Positions 49,303 through 59,476 of a stretch of 64,000 bases of DNA are shown here, one piece after another (positions within the stretch are counted from its first letter, which is position 1; the number at the start of each line of letters is the position of its first letter). The notes below the pieces were generated by a model that was given only the letters and a program-made list of their open reading frames with translations, searched no databases and was not told the DNA's origin. Origin of the DNA: Acetobacteraceae bacterium (GTDB lineage Bacteria; Pseudomonadota; Alphaproteobacteria; Acetobacterales; Acetobacteraceae); NCBI GenBank assembly GCA_027482245.1, contig JAIXWG010000064.1, positions 62,001-126,000 of the forward strand, read 5' to 3'. A program made the position numbers and the translations under genes.

Positions 49303-50331
49303 GTGCATCGCGTGGCGCAGCTGACCGTCCTCGAACCCGAGGGCATGTATCCCGACACGGCGCTGGAGCAGGAGATCCTCGGCCCTTCGGTGGAGGTGCT
49401 GCATGGCGGCGCGCCGCATACCGAATCGCTCGACATGCTGCCGGACGAGCTTTGCGCCCGCGTCGATGGCCTGCTGATCTTCCGCCACTGGCTGCGCCCG
49501 CAGCACATCGCGCGCTTCCCGAAGCTCAAGGTCGTGGTGCGCATGGGCGTGGGGTATGACCGGCTGGACCGCGCGGCCTGCGCGGCCCGCGGCATCACCG
49601 TCTGCAACGTGCCGGACTACGGCACGATGGAAGTGGCGGACCACGCCATGTCGCTGGTCCTGGCGCTGACCCGCGGCGTCATCCTGCACCACGACCTGCA
49701 GCGCGAATCGCCGCCGGCCGCCTGGCGCTACGTGGACAGCCCGCTGATCAAGCGGGCGCAGGAACAGGGCTTCGGCATCGTCGGCCTAGGCCGGATCGGC
49801 ACGGCGGTGGCGCTGCGCGCCAAGGCCTTCGGCTTCAAGGTCCGCTTCTTCGACCCCTACCTGCCGAACGGCGTGGACCGGGCACTCGGCATCCAGCGGG
49901 CGCGGACGCTGGAGGAGCTGATGCGGGGCTCCGACATCCTGTCCATCCATGTGCCGGACACGCGCACGACGCGCGGCATGATCGGCGCAAAGGAACTGGC
50001 CTGGCTGCCGCAGGGCGCCGTGGTGGTGAACACCGCGCGCGGCACCAGCCTCGACATCGATGCGGTGGAGGCCGCGCTGCGGTCGAACCACCTGGCCGGC
50101 GCGGGGCTCGACGTGATCCCGGTGGAGCCGCCCGTGGACCCGGTGCCGGGGCTGCTGGCCGCCTATCGCGCGCGGGAGGAATGGCTGAAGGGCCGCGTCG
50201 TCATCACCCCCCACAGCGCCTTCCACACGCCGCATGCCTGGGACGACATCCGCCGGAAAAGCGCCGAGACGATGCGGGACGTCCTGGTTCTCGGCCTTGA
50301 CACGAACGTGATCCGCCCGGACCAGGACTGA
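49303..50331 (+). CDS. C-terminal-binding-protein-like D-2-hydroxyacid dehydrogenase (GTG 49312 also possible)
   Basis: GFGIVGLGRIGTAVALRAKAFGFKVRFFDPY; GAVVVNTARGTSLD; VITPHSAFHT. Confidence 0.88.
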   Translation: MHRVAQLTVLEPEGMYPDTALEQEILGPSVEVLHGGAPHTESLDMLPDELCARVDGLLIFRHWLRPQHIARFPKLKVVVRMGVGYDRLDRAACAARGITVCNVPDYGTMEVADHAMSLVLALTRGVILHHDLQRESPPAAWRYVDSPLIKRAQEQGFGIVGLGRIGTAVALRAKAFGFKVRFFDPYLPNGVDRALGIQRARTLEELMRGSDILSIHVPDTRTTRGMIGAKELAWLPQGAVVVNTARGTSLDIDAVEAALRSNHLAGAGLDVIPVEPPVDPVPGLLAAYRAREEWLKGRVVITPHSAFHTPHAWDDIRRKSAETMRDVLVLGLDTNVIRPDQD

Positions 50332-50469
50332 CCCCGTGCAACCGGTTGTGGTCGCCGGCATAAGACGGCCCCCGGAACCTGCGGCTTTGGGTTGGGCTCG
50401 CGACGCGCAACCAAGCCGCGCATTCCACACGTACTGCGCGAAAGTTTCGGTACCGTTGAAAAAAAGAGA

Positions 50470-50504
50470 TTGACGCAGTGCACATGCTCACACAGTAATG
50501 TGTG
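50470..50504 (+). promoter_or_regulatory. Putative promoter/operator upstream of the PKS/capsule-lipid cluster
   Basis: TTGACG at 50470-50475 and palindrome CACACA-GTAA-TGTGTG at 50489-50504 in a locally A/T-rich gap. Confidence 0.4.
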
Positions 50505-50626
50505 CCGCAGGGAAGCGTCGGTCGCTACATGGTTGACTTCCTTGCCAAGGAGATCAGACGGTTGGCCCGCCATCAGGCAGATTCTATCGGGTGGTGGGCG
50601 TCTCCCTGGCAGGGGAAGCGCTAGGC

Positions 50627-51901
50627 ATGCACGTATTCCTCGACATCTCCAGGTTGCTAAGTGTCGCGCACCGGACCGCCCCATCGGGGATCGACCGGGT
50701 GGAACTGGCCTATGCCCGGCATTGGGCGAGCCTGGCGCCAACGGAATGCACTTTCGTCGCTGAAGTTCCCCTGCTGGGCTTCGCTGCCCTGCCGGCCTCG
50801 CTCGTCCGTGAACTGGTCACGGCGCTGGAGGAAGCGTGGGAGAACGGGGCGCGGATCGCCACCGGTGCCGCCCGCCGTGCCCGCCTCGCCCTGCCCTTCG
50901 GTCGCGGGGCGCTGGTGGAGGCGCTGCGCCGGCCGGGGCCGAAATGCTTCCTGCTGGTGTCGCACCGCGCGCTGGAACGCCCGGCCCGGATCGCCGCGCT
51001 GCGGCGCCAGGGCTGCCACTTCGTGCCGCTGATCCATGACCTGATCCCGCTGCACCACCCGGAATTCGCCCGCGCAGGCCATGCGGAGAAGCATCGCCGC
51101 CGGATCGTGACCACCGCCGCGCTGGCGGACGCCATCATCGTCAACTCCGCCGCCACCGCCGCCGAATTGCTGCCGTGGCTGAGCGCCCGCCCCTCCCCCC
51201 CGCAGGTCGCGGTGGCGCCGCTCGGCGTCACGCCGCCGATGGTGGAAGCGCCGCCGGTCGCGCTGCGTCCCTACTTCGTGGTGCTCGGCACGATCGAGCC
51301 GCGGAAGAACCACCTGCTGCTGCTGAACCTGTGGCGCCAGCTGGCCAGCACCCATGGTGCCGCGGCCCCGCGCCTGGTCGTCGTCGGCCGCCGCGGGTGG
51401 GAGAACGAGAACGTGCTGGACATGCTGGAGCGCTGCAGCGCCCTGGATGGCCTGGTGCGGGAAGCCGGGCCGCTGCCGGACCGCGAAGTGGCATCCCTGC
51501 TGCGCGGCGCCCGCGCCCTGCTGTTCCCCTCCTTTGCCGAGGGCTTCGGCCTGCCGCTGGCGGAGGCCCTGGCGCTCGGCGTCCCCGCCATCGCGTCCGA
51601 CCTGCCGGCCCTGCGCGAAGTGGGTGGCGCGGCGCCGGACTACCTGGACCCGCTGGACGGATCCGCCTGGCGCAGCGCGGTGCTGGACTATGCGCGGTCC
51701 GACAGCGTCGGCCGCCGCGCCCAGTTCGGCCGCCTCGCCACGTGGCGGCCGCCAAGCTGGGAACGCCATTTCATCGAGGTGGATCGCCTGATGGCCCGCC
51801 TCTCCCAGCGCCCGGTGGGCCCGCCTTCCCTGCTGCCGGCCGTCCCGGCGGTGGCGCGGCCGGACTCCGGCGTCGGACGTCGCGATGAAGGCCATCCATG
51901 A
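50627..51901 (+). CDS. Glycosyltransferase family 4-like
   Basis: YFVVLGTIEPRKNHLLLLNLWRQL; LFPSFAEGFGLPLAEALALGVPAIASDLPALREVGG. Confidence 0.9.
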   Translation: MHVFLDISRLLSVAHRTAPSGIDRVELAYARHWASLAPTECTFVAEVPLLGFAALPASLVRELVTALEEAWENGARIATGAARRARLALPFGRGALVEALRRPGPKCFLLVSHRALERPARIAALRRQGCHFVPLIHDLIPLHHPEFARAGHAEKHRRRIVTTAALADAIIVNSAATAAELLPWLSARPSPPQVAVAPLGVTPPMVEAPPVALRPYFVVLGTIEPRKNHLLLLNLWRQLASTHGAAAPRLVVVGRRGWENENVLDMLERCSALDGLVREAGPLPDREVASLLRGARALLFPSFAEGFGLPLAEALALGVPAIASDLPALREVGGAAPDYLDPLDGSAWRSAVLDYARSDSVGRRAQFGRLATWRPPSWERHFIEVDRLMARLSQRPVGPPSLLPAVPAVARPDSGVGRRDEGHP

Positions 51902-51982
51902 CCCCGGGCGCCCCCCCGGCCGGTCCGCCCCTTTCCCGCACGCGGTGCGAGGCCTCGCGCTGACCAGGGTGAGGGCGGCACG

Positions 51983-54900
51983 ATGACGCGCGCCGATCGT
52001 CCAGAACGGACGACACGGCCCGGCACGACACGGCAGGGAATGCGCAGCAGGGCGGGCGAGCGGGCGGCGACGCCGATCGCGATCGTCGGCGCGGCCTGCC
52101 GGCTCCCTGGCGCCGCTAGCCTCGATGCGCTGTGGCCCATGCTGGATGCCGGGACCGACGCCGTCACGTCGCTCCCGCCCGACCGCTTCACGCAGGCTGC
52201 CTTCCTCCACCCGCGGCGGGGCGAGCCCGGCCGGTCCTACACCTTCGCCGCCGGCACCATCGGCGATGCGCGCGGCTTCGATGCCGGCGCCTTCGGCATC
52301 TCCCCGCGGGAGGCGGCGGAGATGGACCCGCAGCAGCGCCTCCTGCTGGAAGTCTCGGCGGAGGCGCTGGAGGATGCGGGCTGGCGCCCCTCCGCCATCG
52401 CGGGCCAGGCGGTCGGCGTCTTCATCGGCGGGTCCGCGACGGATTACGCGGAGCTGCGGCTGCCCGACGCCGCCGGCGCCGACCGCTACTTCATGACGGG
52501 CAACGCGCTGTCGATCCTATCCAACCGGCTGACCAATGTCTTCGACCTGCGCGGCCCCGCGCAGACGATCGACACGGCCTGCTCCTCCTCCCTCGTCGCG
52601 CTGCACGCCGCCTGCGCCGCGCTGGCGGAGGGACGGCTGGAATCGGCCCTGGTCGGGGGCGTGCAGATGCTGCTCTCGCCCTTCGCCTTCGGCGGCTTCT
52701 CGCGCGCCGGCATGCTCTCCCCCTCCGGGCGCTGCCGCGCCTTCGATGCAGCGGCGGATGGCTATGTCCGGGCCGAAGGGGCGGTCGCGCTGCTGCTGAA
52801 GCCACTGGATGCGGCGCTGGCGGCGGGCGATGCGGTGCGCGGCGTCATCCTGGGCAGCGGCGTGAACAGCGCGGGGCGCACCATCGGCCTGTCGCTGCCG
52901 AACCGGGAAGCGCAGGCCATGCTGATCCGCCGCGTCATGGCGGAGGCCGGCGTCACGCCCGACGACCTCGCCTATTTCGAGGCGCATGGCACCGGCACGC
53001 AGGTCGGCGACCCGACGGAAGCCTGGGCCATCGGGCAGGCCGCCGCCGCGGGCCGCGCGAAGGCGCTGCCGATCGGCTCCATCAAGACCAATATCGGGCA
53101 TCTGGAACCGGCCTCCGGCCTCGCGGGCGTGCTGAAGGCGCTGCTGGTCCTGGAACACGGGCGGGTGCCGCCGACGCTGCACCAGGCCAACCCCAACCCG
53201 GTGATCGAATTCGGCCGCCTGAACCTGCGCGTGGTGGCGCAGGCGGAAGCGCTGGAAGCCACGGCGGGGACTCCGGTGGCGGGGGTGAACTCCTTCGGCT
53301 TCGGCGGCACCAACGCGACCGTGCTGCTCGCCGCCGCGCCCCGCCCGGCCGCCATGTCCGCCCGCGGCCGGCCGGGGCCGCTGCCGCCGCTGCTGCTCTC
53401 CGCCCGCTCCGCCGCCGCACTCGGCGCGCTGGCGGCGCGCTGGCAGGACCGGCTGCGGGGGGCGGATGCCGCCAGCGTCGCCGCCCTCGCCCGCGGCACC
53501 GCGCGCCACCGGGACCTGCTGCCGCAGCGGCTGGTGCTGCGGGGCCGGGACGGCGATGCGCTGGCCGAGGCCATCGCCACCTGGCGCGAACGCCCCGATG
53601 CCGCCACCACCGGCGCCACCCCGGGCACCGCGCCGGCCGCCCCGGGTGGCCTCTGCTTCGTCTTCAGCGGCAATGGCGCGCAGCATGCCGGCATGGCGCG
53701 CGGCGCCCTGGCGCAATCCGCCGCCTTCCGGCGCGCCTTCGCGCCCGTCGATGCCGCGCTCGCGCCGCTGCTCGGCTGGTCGCCGCTCGCCATGCTGCGG
53801 GCGGGCGTCACGGCGGAGCAGCTGGCCGCGACCGACATCGCGCAGCCCCTGCTCTTCGCCATCCAGGCCGCGACACTCGGCGTGCTGGCCACGCAGGGCA
53901 TCCGGCCGGACATGGTGCTGGGCCATTCGGTGGGGGAGGTCGCGGCCGCCCATGCGGCCGGGGTGCTCGATTTGCCCGCCGCCGCCCGGCTGGTGGTGGC
54001 GCGCAGCCGGCACCAGCAGCGCATGCGCGGCATCGGCCGCATGGCGGCGCTCGGCGCTTCCGCCGCCGATGCTGCTGCAATGATCGAGGGCCTGGGCGCG
54101 GCGGGCGCGGGGCTGGAGATCGCCGCCTTCAACGCCCCCGCCGCCGTCACCCTGGCCGGCCCGGCGGAGGCACTCGCCGCGCTGCGCTCGGTGGCGGAGG
54201 CGCGGCGGCATTCCTTCATCCCGCTCGACCTCGACTTCGCCTTCCACAGCAGCGCCATGGACCCGGTGCGGGATGCGCTGGTGGCGGACCTGGCCGGCCT
54301 GCCGGCCACGGCCGCCCGCGTGCCCCTGGTCTCCACCGTGACCGGCGAGGCGCTGGAGGGCGGGGAAGCGGACGCCGCCTATTGGTGGCGCAACCTTCGC
54401 CAGCCCGTGCGGTTCGAGGGCGCGGTCCGCAGCGCGCTCGCCCGCGGCGCCCGCCTGTTCGTGGAGATCGGCCCCCACCCCGTCCTGCAATCCTACCTGC
54501 GGGAGACGTTCCGTGCCGCCTCGGCGGAGGCCCTGCCGCTGGCGACGCTGAGCCGGCGCGACGTGGACGGCCTGGACCCCTTCCCCGTCATCGCGGACCG
54601 GCTGGTCGCGGCCGGCGCGGACCCGCGCGGCGGGCCTGCCTTCCGCGGCCCGGCGGAGCGCCGGCTGCCGCTGACGCCCTTCGACCGCAAGCCCGCCTGG
54701 CACGCGCCGACGCCGGAGACGATCCGGCTGGTGGATCCCGACCTGGACCATCCGCTGCTCGGCTTCCGGCGGGGCACGGAGCCGGGGACGTGGTCGCGCC
54801 TGCTCGACACGGACCTGGAGCCCTGGCTGGCCGACCACCGGCTGGGGCCGGATGCGGTGCTGCCGGCCTCCGCCATGCTCGACATGGCCCTGGCCGCCGC

Positions 54901-57900
54901 CCACACCCGCCATCCCGAGGGCCAGGTGCTGGAGGTGGCGGAGTTCCGCATCCTCCGCCCGCTGGCGCTGGAGCCCGGCCGGACGCGGGAGGTGCGCAGC
55001 GCGCTGGACGCGGGCGGCGCCTTCCGCCTCGAAAGCCGCCGCCGCCTGTCCGGTGACGCCTGGACCCTGCATGCGGAAGGCGAGGCCCATGCCGTGACGG
55101 CCTCCGCCCTCGCCCTGCCGGGGCGGGAAAGCCTGGCCACGCCAGCGGTGATCGAGGGCATGGCGATCCGTGCCCAGGCCGCCGCCCTCGGCCTGACCTA
55201 TGGCCCGGCCTTCTCGGCCGTGGAACGGGTGGAAGCGGACCGCGCCGGGGGCCGCGCCCTGGTGCGCCTGGCCCTGCCCGATGCGGCGCCGCCCGATGCC
55301 GGCTTCCTGCTGCATCCGAGCCGCCTGGACGGCGCCCTGCAGGGGCTGTTCGGGCTGCTGGACCCGGCCATGCTGCCGCCGGGCACCGGCTTGGCCCCTG
55401 TGCGCATCGGCCGCCTGGTGACGCGGCCCGGCAGCGTGCCGCCGGTGCTGGCGGAGGTGCAGGTGGTGCGACGCGGCGCGCGCTCCGTCACCGCCCGTGC
55501 CGTGCTGCGGGACGCGGCCGGCCAGGCTGTGGCGCGGGTCGAAGGCGCGGTCTTCCAGTTCTTCACCCAGCCCGGCGCCATGGCCGCCGCCGATCCGGCC
55601 TGGCGCATCGCGCTCGCCCCCGCCGCGGAAGGCCCGCCCCCTGTGCCGGCGCTGGCCCCGGCGCTGGAGGCGGCACGGGCGGCGGCGGCCGGCATGGACC
55701 TCACGGAAGCGTCCCTGCTGCTGGAAGCGCATGTGACCGCCGCGGCGCAGGCGATCTACGCCGCCGATCCCGCCCCGGCGGATGCGGCGCCGGAGGCCTC
55801 GCCCTACCAGGCCTTCCTGCGCCGCGCGCTGGTGGAGGATGGGGCGGCGGAGCCCGTGGCGCGTGGCGGCATCCGCCTGCTGCCCGATGCCGCGCTGCCG
55901 CCGGCGGCGGTGATCTGGCGCTCCGTCCTGGCGGAACAGCCGGGCCTCGCCCTCGACCTCGCCTGGATCGCGGAAGCGGCGGAGCATCTGCCGGAGGCGC
56001 TGCGGGGCCAGCGGCAGAACCCCGTGCCGCCCCCCGCGCAGGGCCTGGCGATGGCGCAGCTGGCGGAAGCCCTGGCCGCCGCGGTCGGCGCCCTGGCAGC
56101 CGCCTGGCCGGAGACGCGGCCGCTCCGCATCCTGGAGGTGGGCACGGCGGGCGGCGTGCTGGCACGGCGTGTCCTGGCGCGGCTGGCGCCGCTCGGCCGG
56201 GCGCTGGTCTATGTCGCGGCCGGAGACAGCCATGTGGCGCTGCCCGAATTGCCGGCCGGGCTGCCGGCGGGCAGCGCCCTGAGTTCGGCGGTGTGGGACC
56301 CGCTGTCGGGCGCCACGCCGCCGCAGGTCGCGGACCTCGTCATCGGCCTGGCGCCGGCCGCCCGCGCGCGGGCGGGCATCGCCATGGCGGCGGCGCTGCG
56401 CCCGGCACTGGCCGAAGGCGGCGCGCTGCTGCTGGCCGAGCCCCTGCCCGGCCGCGTCTGGACCTTCGTCTGCGGCCAGGACCCGGCCTGGTGGAGCGGC
56501 CTGGGCCCGGACCAGGCCGGATCGGGCGGTGGATCGCTGCCCGATGCCGCCCTGTGGTCGGGCCGCCTGTCGGAAGCGGGGTTCCGCGCCGTCGCCGCCG
56601 AACCGCTGGCTTGCACCCCCTGGCCCGCGCTGCTGCTGGCCGCGGAAGCGCCGCCGCCGCCCGCGGCCGCGCCGCCCGCCCCGCCGCGCACGCTGCTGCT
56701 GGCCGATGCGGCCTCCCTCCCCCTGGCGGATGCCCTGGCGGCCCGGTTGCTGCGCCGTGGCGGCAGCGTGGCGCGGCACGAACTCGGCGCCGCGATCGCC
56801 CCCGCCGCGCTGCGCGGCGCCCGCCTGCTGGCCTGCGCCAGCCCCGACGCCGCCGCGCTGCCCGCCACGCTGGCCGCGGTCACGCGCCTCGCCGAAGCCG
56901 CGCAGGGCCAGGCCGGGGAGTTCATCCTGGTGACCAGCGGCGGCCAGCAGCCCGCGGATGGCCGGCACGCGCCGGAAGCCGCCGCGCTGCTCGGGCTGAT
57001 GCGCGTCCTGGCGAATGAGATGGCGGCGCTGCGCCCGCGCCGGATCGACCTCGCCCCGGGCATGGCGCCCGCGGCCGCGGCCCGCCGGTTGGCCGCCGAA
57101 CTCGATTCACCGACCGCGGAGCCGGAGGTGACCCTCGGCCCCGACCAGCGTCTCGTGCCGCGCCTGCAGCCCGTCGCGGCCGCACCGCCCGCCGGTCCCC
57201 TCACCCTCGGCATCGGTCAGCCGGGGCGGCTTGGCACGCTGCGCTGGGAAGCGGCGCCCCCCCGCATGCCGGGACGCGGAGAGGTGGCGATCGCGGTGGA
57301 GGCCGCAGGCCTGAATTTCCGCGACCTGATGTGGGCGCAGGGCCTGCTGCCGGAGGAGGTGCTGGAAGCCGGCTTCGCGGGCCCGACACTCGGCATGGAA
57401 TGCGCCGGCGTGGTCACCGCCGTCGGCCCTGATGTCGCGATCCGTCCCGGCACGCGCGTCTTCGGCTTCGCCCCCGCGGCGCTGGCCGCCCGCACGGTCA
57501 CGCGGGTGGAGGCGATCGCGCCGCTGCCGGATGGGCTGAGCGCGGCCGAGGCGGCGACCATCCCCGTCGCCTTCCTGACCGCGCTGCACGCGCTGGAATC
57601 CTGCGCCGCGCTGCAGGCCGGGGAGACCGTGCTGATCCATGGCGGCGCGGGCGGCGTGGGCCTGGCCGCGCTGCAGGTGGCGCAGCAGATCGGCGCCCGC
57701 GTGGCCATGACGGCCGGCAGCCCCGCCAAGCGCGCCTTCCTGCGCGCGGCGGGGGCGGAGCTGGTGCTGGACAGCCGCGATCCCGGCTTCGCCGATGCGC
57801 TGCGCGCGCAATGGCCCGACGGCGTGGACGTGGTGCTGAATTCCCTGGCCGGGGAGGCAATGGAGCGCAGCCTGGGGCTGGTGAAGCCCTTCGGGCGCTT

Positions 57901-59356
57901 CGTCGAGCTGGGCAAGCGCGACTACGTCGAGAACCGCCGCGCGCCGGTCCGCCCGCTGCGGCGCAATGCCAGCTACTTCGCGGTCGATGTGGACGAATTG
58001 CCGCGGGCCCGTCCGGGCGTCGCGGCACGGCTGCTCGGCCAGGTGCGCGACCGGCTGCAGGATGGCAGCTTCCTTCCCCTGCCCTACGCGACCTTCGGGC
58101 ATGAGGAGGTGGAGGCGGCGTTCCGCACCCTCCAGGCCTCCGCCCATATCGGCAAGCTGGTCATCCGCCCGCCCGCGGCGCTGCCCGAGGCAGCCCGGCC
58201 CTGGGCGCCGCCGGAGGACGCGACCATCGTCGTCGTCGGCGGCACGCGGGGCTTCGGGCTCGCGACCGCCAAGTGGCTGGCCGCCCGCGGCGCCACGCAC
58301 CTCGCACTCATCGGCCGCCATGGCGCCATCGATGCCGGAGGCGAACCGGCAACGGCGCTGCGCGACCTCGCCGCCCTCGGCGCCCGCGCCGCCATCCATG
58401 CCTGCGACGCCACGGACGCCGAGGCGCTGGCCGCGACGCTCGCGAAGATCCGCGCCGGCCACCCGATCGGCGGCGTGGTGCATGCCGCGGCCGTGCTGGA
58501 CGACGGCGCCGCCACGGCCATGGACGCCGCCCGCTTCCAGCGCGTGCTGGCGCCGAAGCTGCTGGTGGCGGAGCATCTGGACCGGCTGACGGCGGAGGAC
58601 CCGCTGACGCTGTTCCTGATGTTCAGCAGCGCCACCACCGCCTTCGGCAATCCCGGCCAGTCCAACTACGTCGCCGCCAATGCGGCGCTCGAAGCCATCG
58701 CACGCCGGCGCCGCGCGGCGGGCCGCCCCGCCCTGGCCGTGGCCTGGGGGCCCATCACCGATGTCGGCATGCTGGCCGCCGATGCCGGCAAGGCCGCGCG
58801 GCTCAACCAGCGGCTCGGCGTCGCCGCCATGACGGCGGCGGAAGCCCTGGCGACGCTGCCGCCGCTGCTGGCCGGGGGCGATGCCGCGCCGCTCGTCGTG
58901 CGCCTCGGCCCGGCGGAGGGGCGCCTCGCCCTGCCGATCATGCGGGAGCCGATGCTGGCCGCGCTGGCCGGCCCCGCATCGGCCGCGCCGCCGCAGGAGG
59001 ACCTGCGCGCGCATCTCGCCAGCCTGCCGCGGCCGGAGGCGGAGGCGCTGGTGCTGCGCCTGGTGACGGAGGAGATCGCCCGCATCCTCCGCCTGCCGCC
59101 GGAAGGCGTCGGGCCGGATGCGGCGGTGACGGCGCTTGGCCTCGACAGCCTTGGCGCCATGGAACTGCGTGGCGGGCTGGAGCAGCGCCTGGGCATCCAG
59201 GTGGCGCTCACGGCACTCAGCGAGGAGTTGACGGTGGGGGCGCTGGCACGGCAGATCGCCGCTGCAGCCTGTGAGACACCGGATGCGGAGGCGACCATCT
59301 CCACCCTGATGGAGGTCTTCGAGCCCGCCGCCGGGGATATTCGCGCCGCGGAATAG
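51983..59356 (+). CDS. Reducing type I polyketide synthase (KS-AT-DH-degenerate MT-ER-KR-ACP), RkpA-like
   Basis: KS DTACSSSLVALHAA, EAHGTGTQVGDP, IKTNIGHLE; AT GHSVGEVAAA, FAFHSS; DH LADHRLGPDAVLP; MT-like ILEVGTAGG; ER LIHGGAGGVGLAALQVA; KR VGGTRGFGLA, NPGQSNYVAANAAL; ACP LGLDSLGAMELR. Confidence 0.96.
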   Translation: MTRADRPERTTRPGTTRQGMRSRAGERAATPIAIVGAACRLPGAASLDALWPMLDAGTDAVTSLPPDRFTQAAFLHPRRGEPGRSYTFAAGTIGDARGFDAGAFGISPREAAEMDPQQRLLLEVSAEALEDAGWRPSAIAGQAVGVFIGGSATDYAELRLPDAAGADRYFMTGNALSILSNRLTNVFDLRGPAQTIDTACSSSLVALHAACAALAEGRLESALVGGVQMLLSPFAFGGFSRAGMLSPSGRCRAFDAAADGYVRAEGAVALLLKPLDAALAAGDAVRGVILGSGVNSAGRTIGLSLPNREAQAMLIRRVMAEAGVTPDDLAYFEAHGTGTQVGDPTEAWAIGQAAAAGRAKALPIGSIKTNIGHLEPASGLAGVLKALLVLEHGRVPPTLHQANPNPVIEFGRLNLRVVAQAEALEATAGTPVAGVNSFGFGGTNATVLLAAAPRPAAMSARGRPGPLPPLLLSARSAAALGALAARWQDRLRGADAASVAALARGTARHRDLLPQRLVLRGRDGDALAEAIATWRERPDAATTGATPGTAPAAPGGLCFVFSGNGAQHAGMARGALAQSAAFRRAFAPVDAALAPLLGWSPLAMLRAGVTAEQLAATDIAQPLLFAIQAATLGVLATQGIRPDMVLGHSVGEVAAAHAAGVLDLPAAARLVVARSRHQQRMRGIGRMAALGASAADAAAMIEGLGAAGAGLEIAAFNAPAAVTLAGPAEALAALRSVAEARRHSFIPLDLDFAFHSSAMDPVRDALVADLAGLPATAARVPLVSTVTGEALEGGEADAAYWWRNLRQPVRFEGAVRSALARGARLFVEIGPHPVLQSYLRETFRAASAEALPLATLSRRDVDGLDPFPVIADRLVAAGADPRGGPAFRGPAERRLPLTPFDRKPAWHAPTPETIRLVDPDLDHPLLGFRRGTEPGTWSRLLDTDLEPWLADHRLGPDAVLPASAMLDMALAAAHTRHPEGQVLEVAEFRILRPLALEPGRTREVRSALDAGGAFRLESRRRLSGDAWTLHAEGEAHAVTASALALPGRESLATPAVIEGMAIRAQAAALGLTYGPAFSAVERVEADRAGGRALVRLALPDAAPPDAGFLLHPSRLDGALQGLFGLLDPAMLPPGTGLAPVRIGRLVTRPGSVPPVLAEVQVVRRGARSVTARAVLRDAAGQAVARVEGAVFQFFTQPGAMAAADPAWRIALAPAAEGPPPVPALAPALEAARAAAAGMDLTEASLLLEAHVTAAAQAIYAADPAPADAAPEASPYQAFLRRALVEDGAAEPVARGGIRLLPDAALPPAAVIWRSVLAEQPGLALDLAWIAEAAEHLPEALRGQRQNPVPPPAQGLAMAQLAEALAAAVGALAAAWPETRPLRILEVGTAGGVLARRVLARLAPLGRALVYVAAGDSHVALPELPAGLPAGSALSSAVWDPLSGATPPQVADLVIGLAPAARARAGIAMAAALRPALAEGGALLLAEPLPGRVWTFVCGQDPAWWSGLGPDQAGSGGGSLPDAALWSGRLSEAGFRAVAAEPLACTPWPALLLAAEAPPPPAAAPPAPPRTLLLADAASLPLADALAARLLRRGGSVARHELGAAIAPAALRGARLLACASPDAAALPATLAAVTRLAEAAQGQAGEFILVTSGGQQPADGRHAPEAAALLGLMRVLANEMAALRPRRIDLAPGMAPAAAARRLAAELDSPTAEPEVTLGPDQRLVPRLQPVAAAPPAGPLTLGIGQPGRLGTLRWEAAPPRMPGRGEVAIAVEAAGLNFRDLMWAQGLLPEEVLEAGFAGPTLGMECAGVVTAVGPDVAIRPGTRVFGFAPAALAARTVTRVEAIAPLPDGLSAAEAATIPVAFLTALHALESCAALQAGETVLIHGGAGGVGLAALQVAQQIGARVAMTAGSPAKRAFLRAAGAELVLDSRDPGFADALRAQWPDGVDVVLNSLAGEAMERSLGLVKPFGRFVELGKRDYVENRRAPVRPLRRNASYFAVDVDELPRARPGVAARLLGQVRDRLQDGSFLPLPYATFGHEEVEAAFRTLQASAHIGKLVIRPPAALPEAARPWAPPEDATIVVVGGTRGFGLATAKWLAARGATHLALIGRHGAIDAGGEPATALRDLAALGARAAIHACDATDAEALAATLAKIRAGHPIGGVVHAAAVLDDGAATAMDAARFQRVLAPKLLVAEHLDRLTAEDPLTLFLMFSSATTAFGNPGQSNYVAANAALEAIARRRRAAGRPALAVAWGPITDVGMLAADAGKAARLNQRLGVAAMTAAEALATLPPLLAGGDAAPLVVRLGPAEGRLALPIMREPMLAALAGPASAAPPQEDLRAHLASLPRPEAEALVLRLVTEEIARILRLPPEGVGPDAAVTALGLDSLGAMELRGGLEQRLGIQVALTALSEELTVGALARQIAAAACETPDAEATISTLMEVFEPAAGDIRAAE

Positions 59357-59476
59357 CGGCGGCGCCACCGGGCCTTGGCCCGGCCGTGCAGCATTGGAGT
59401 TCGGCACCCGACCATGGCAGCAACGCCACAGGCTTCCATCGGCCAGCGATCCACCCGCCAGCAGGGCCGCTAGCCC

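Noticed and set aside
52517-56968. 1483-aa minus-strand ORF opposite the PKS gene
   Set aside because: Antisense frame in high-GC DNA; Arg/Gly/Gln-rich with no domain, and the plus strand encodes canonical PKS domains.
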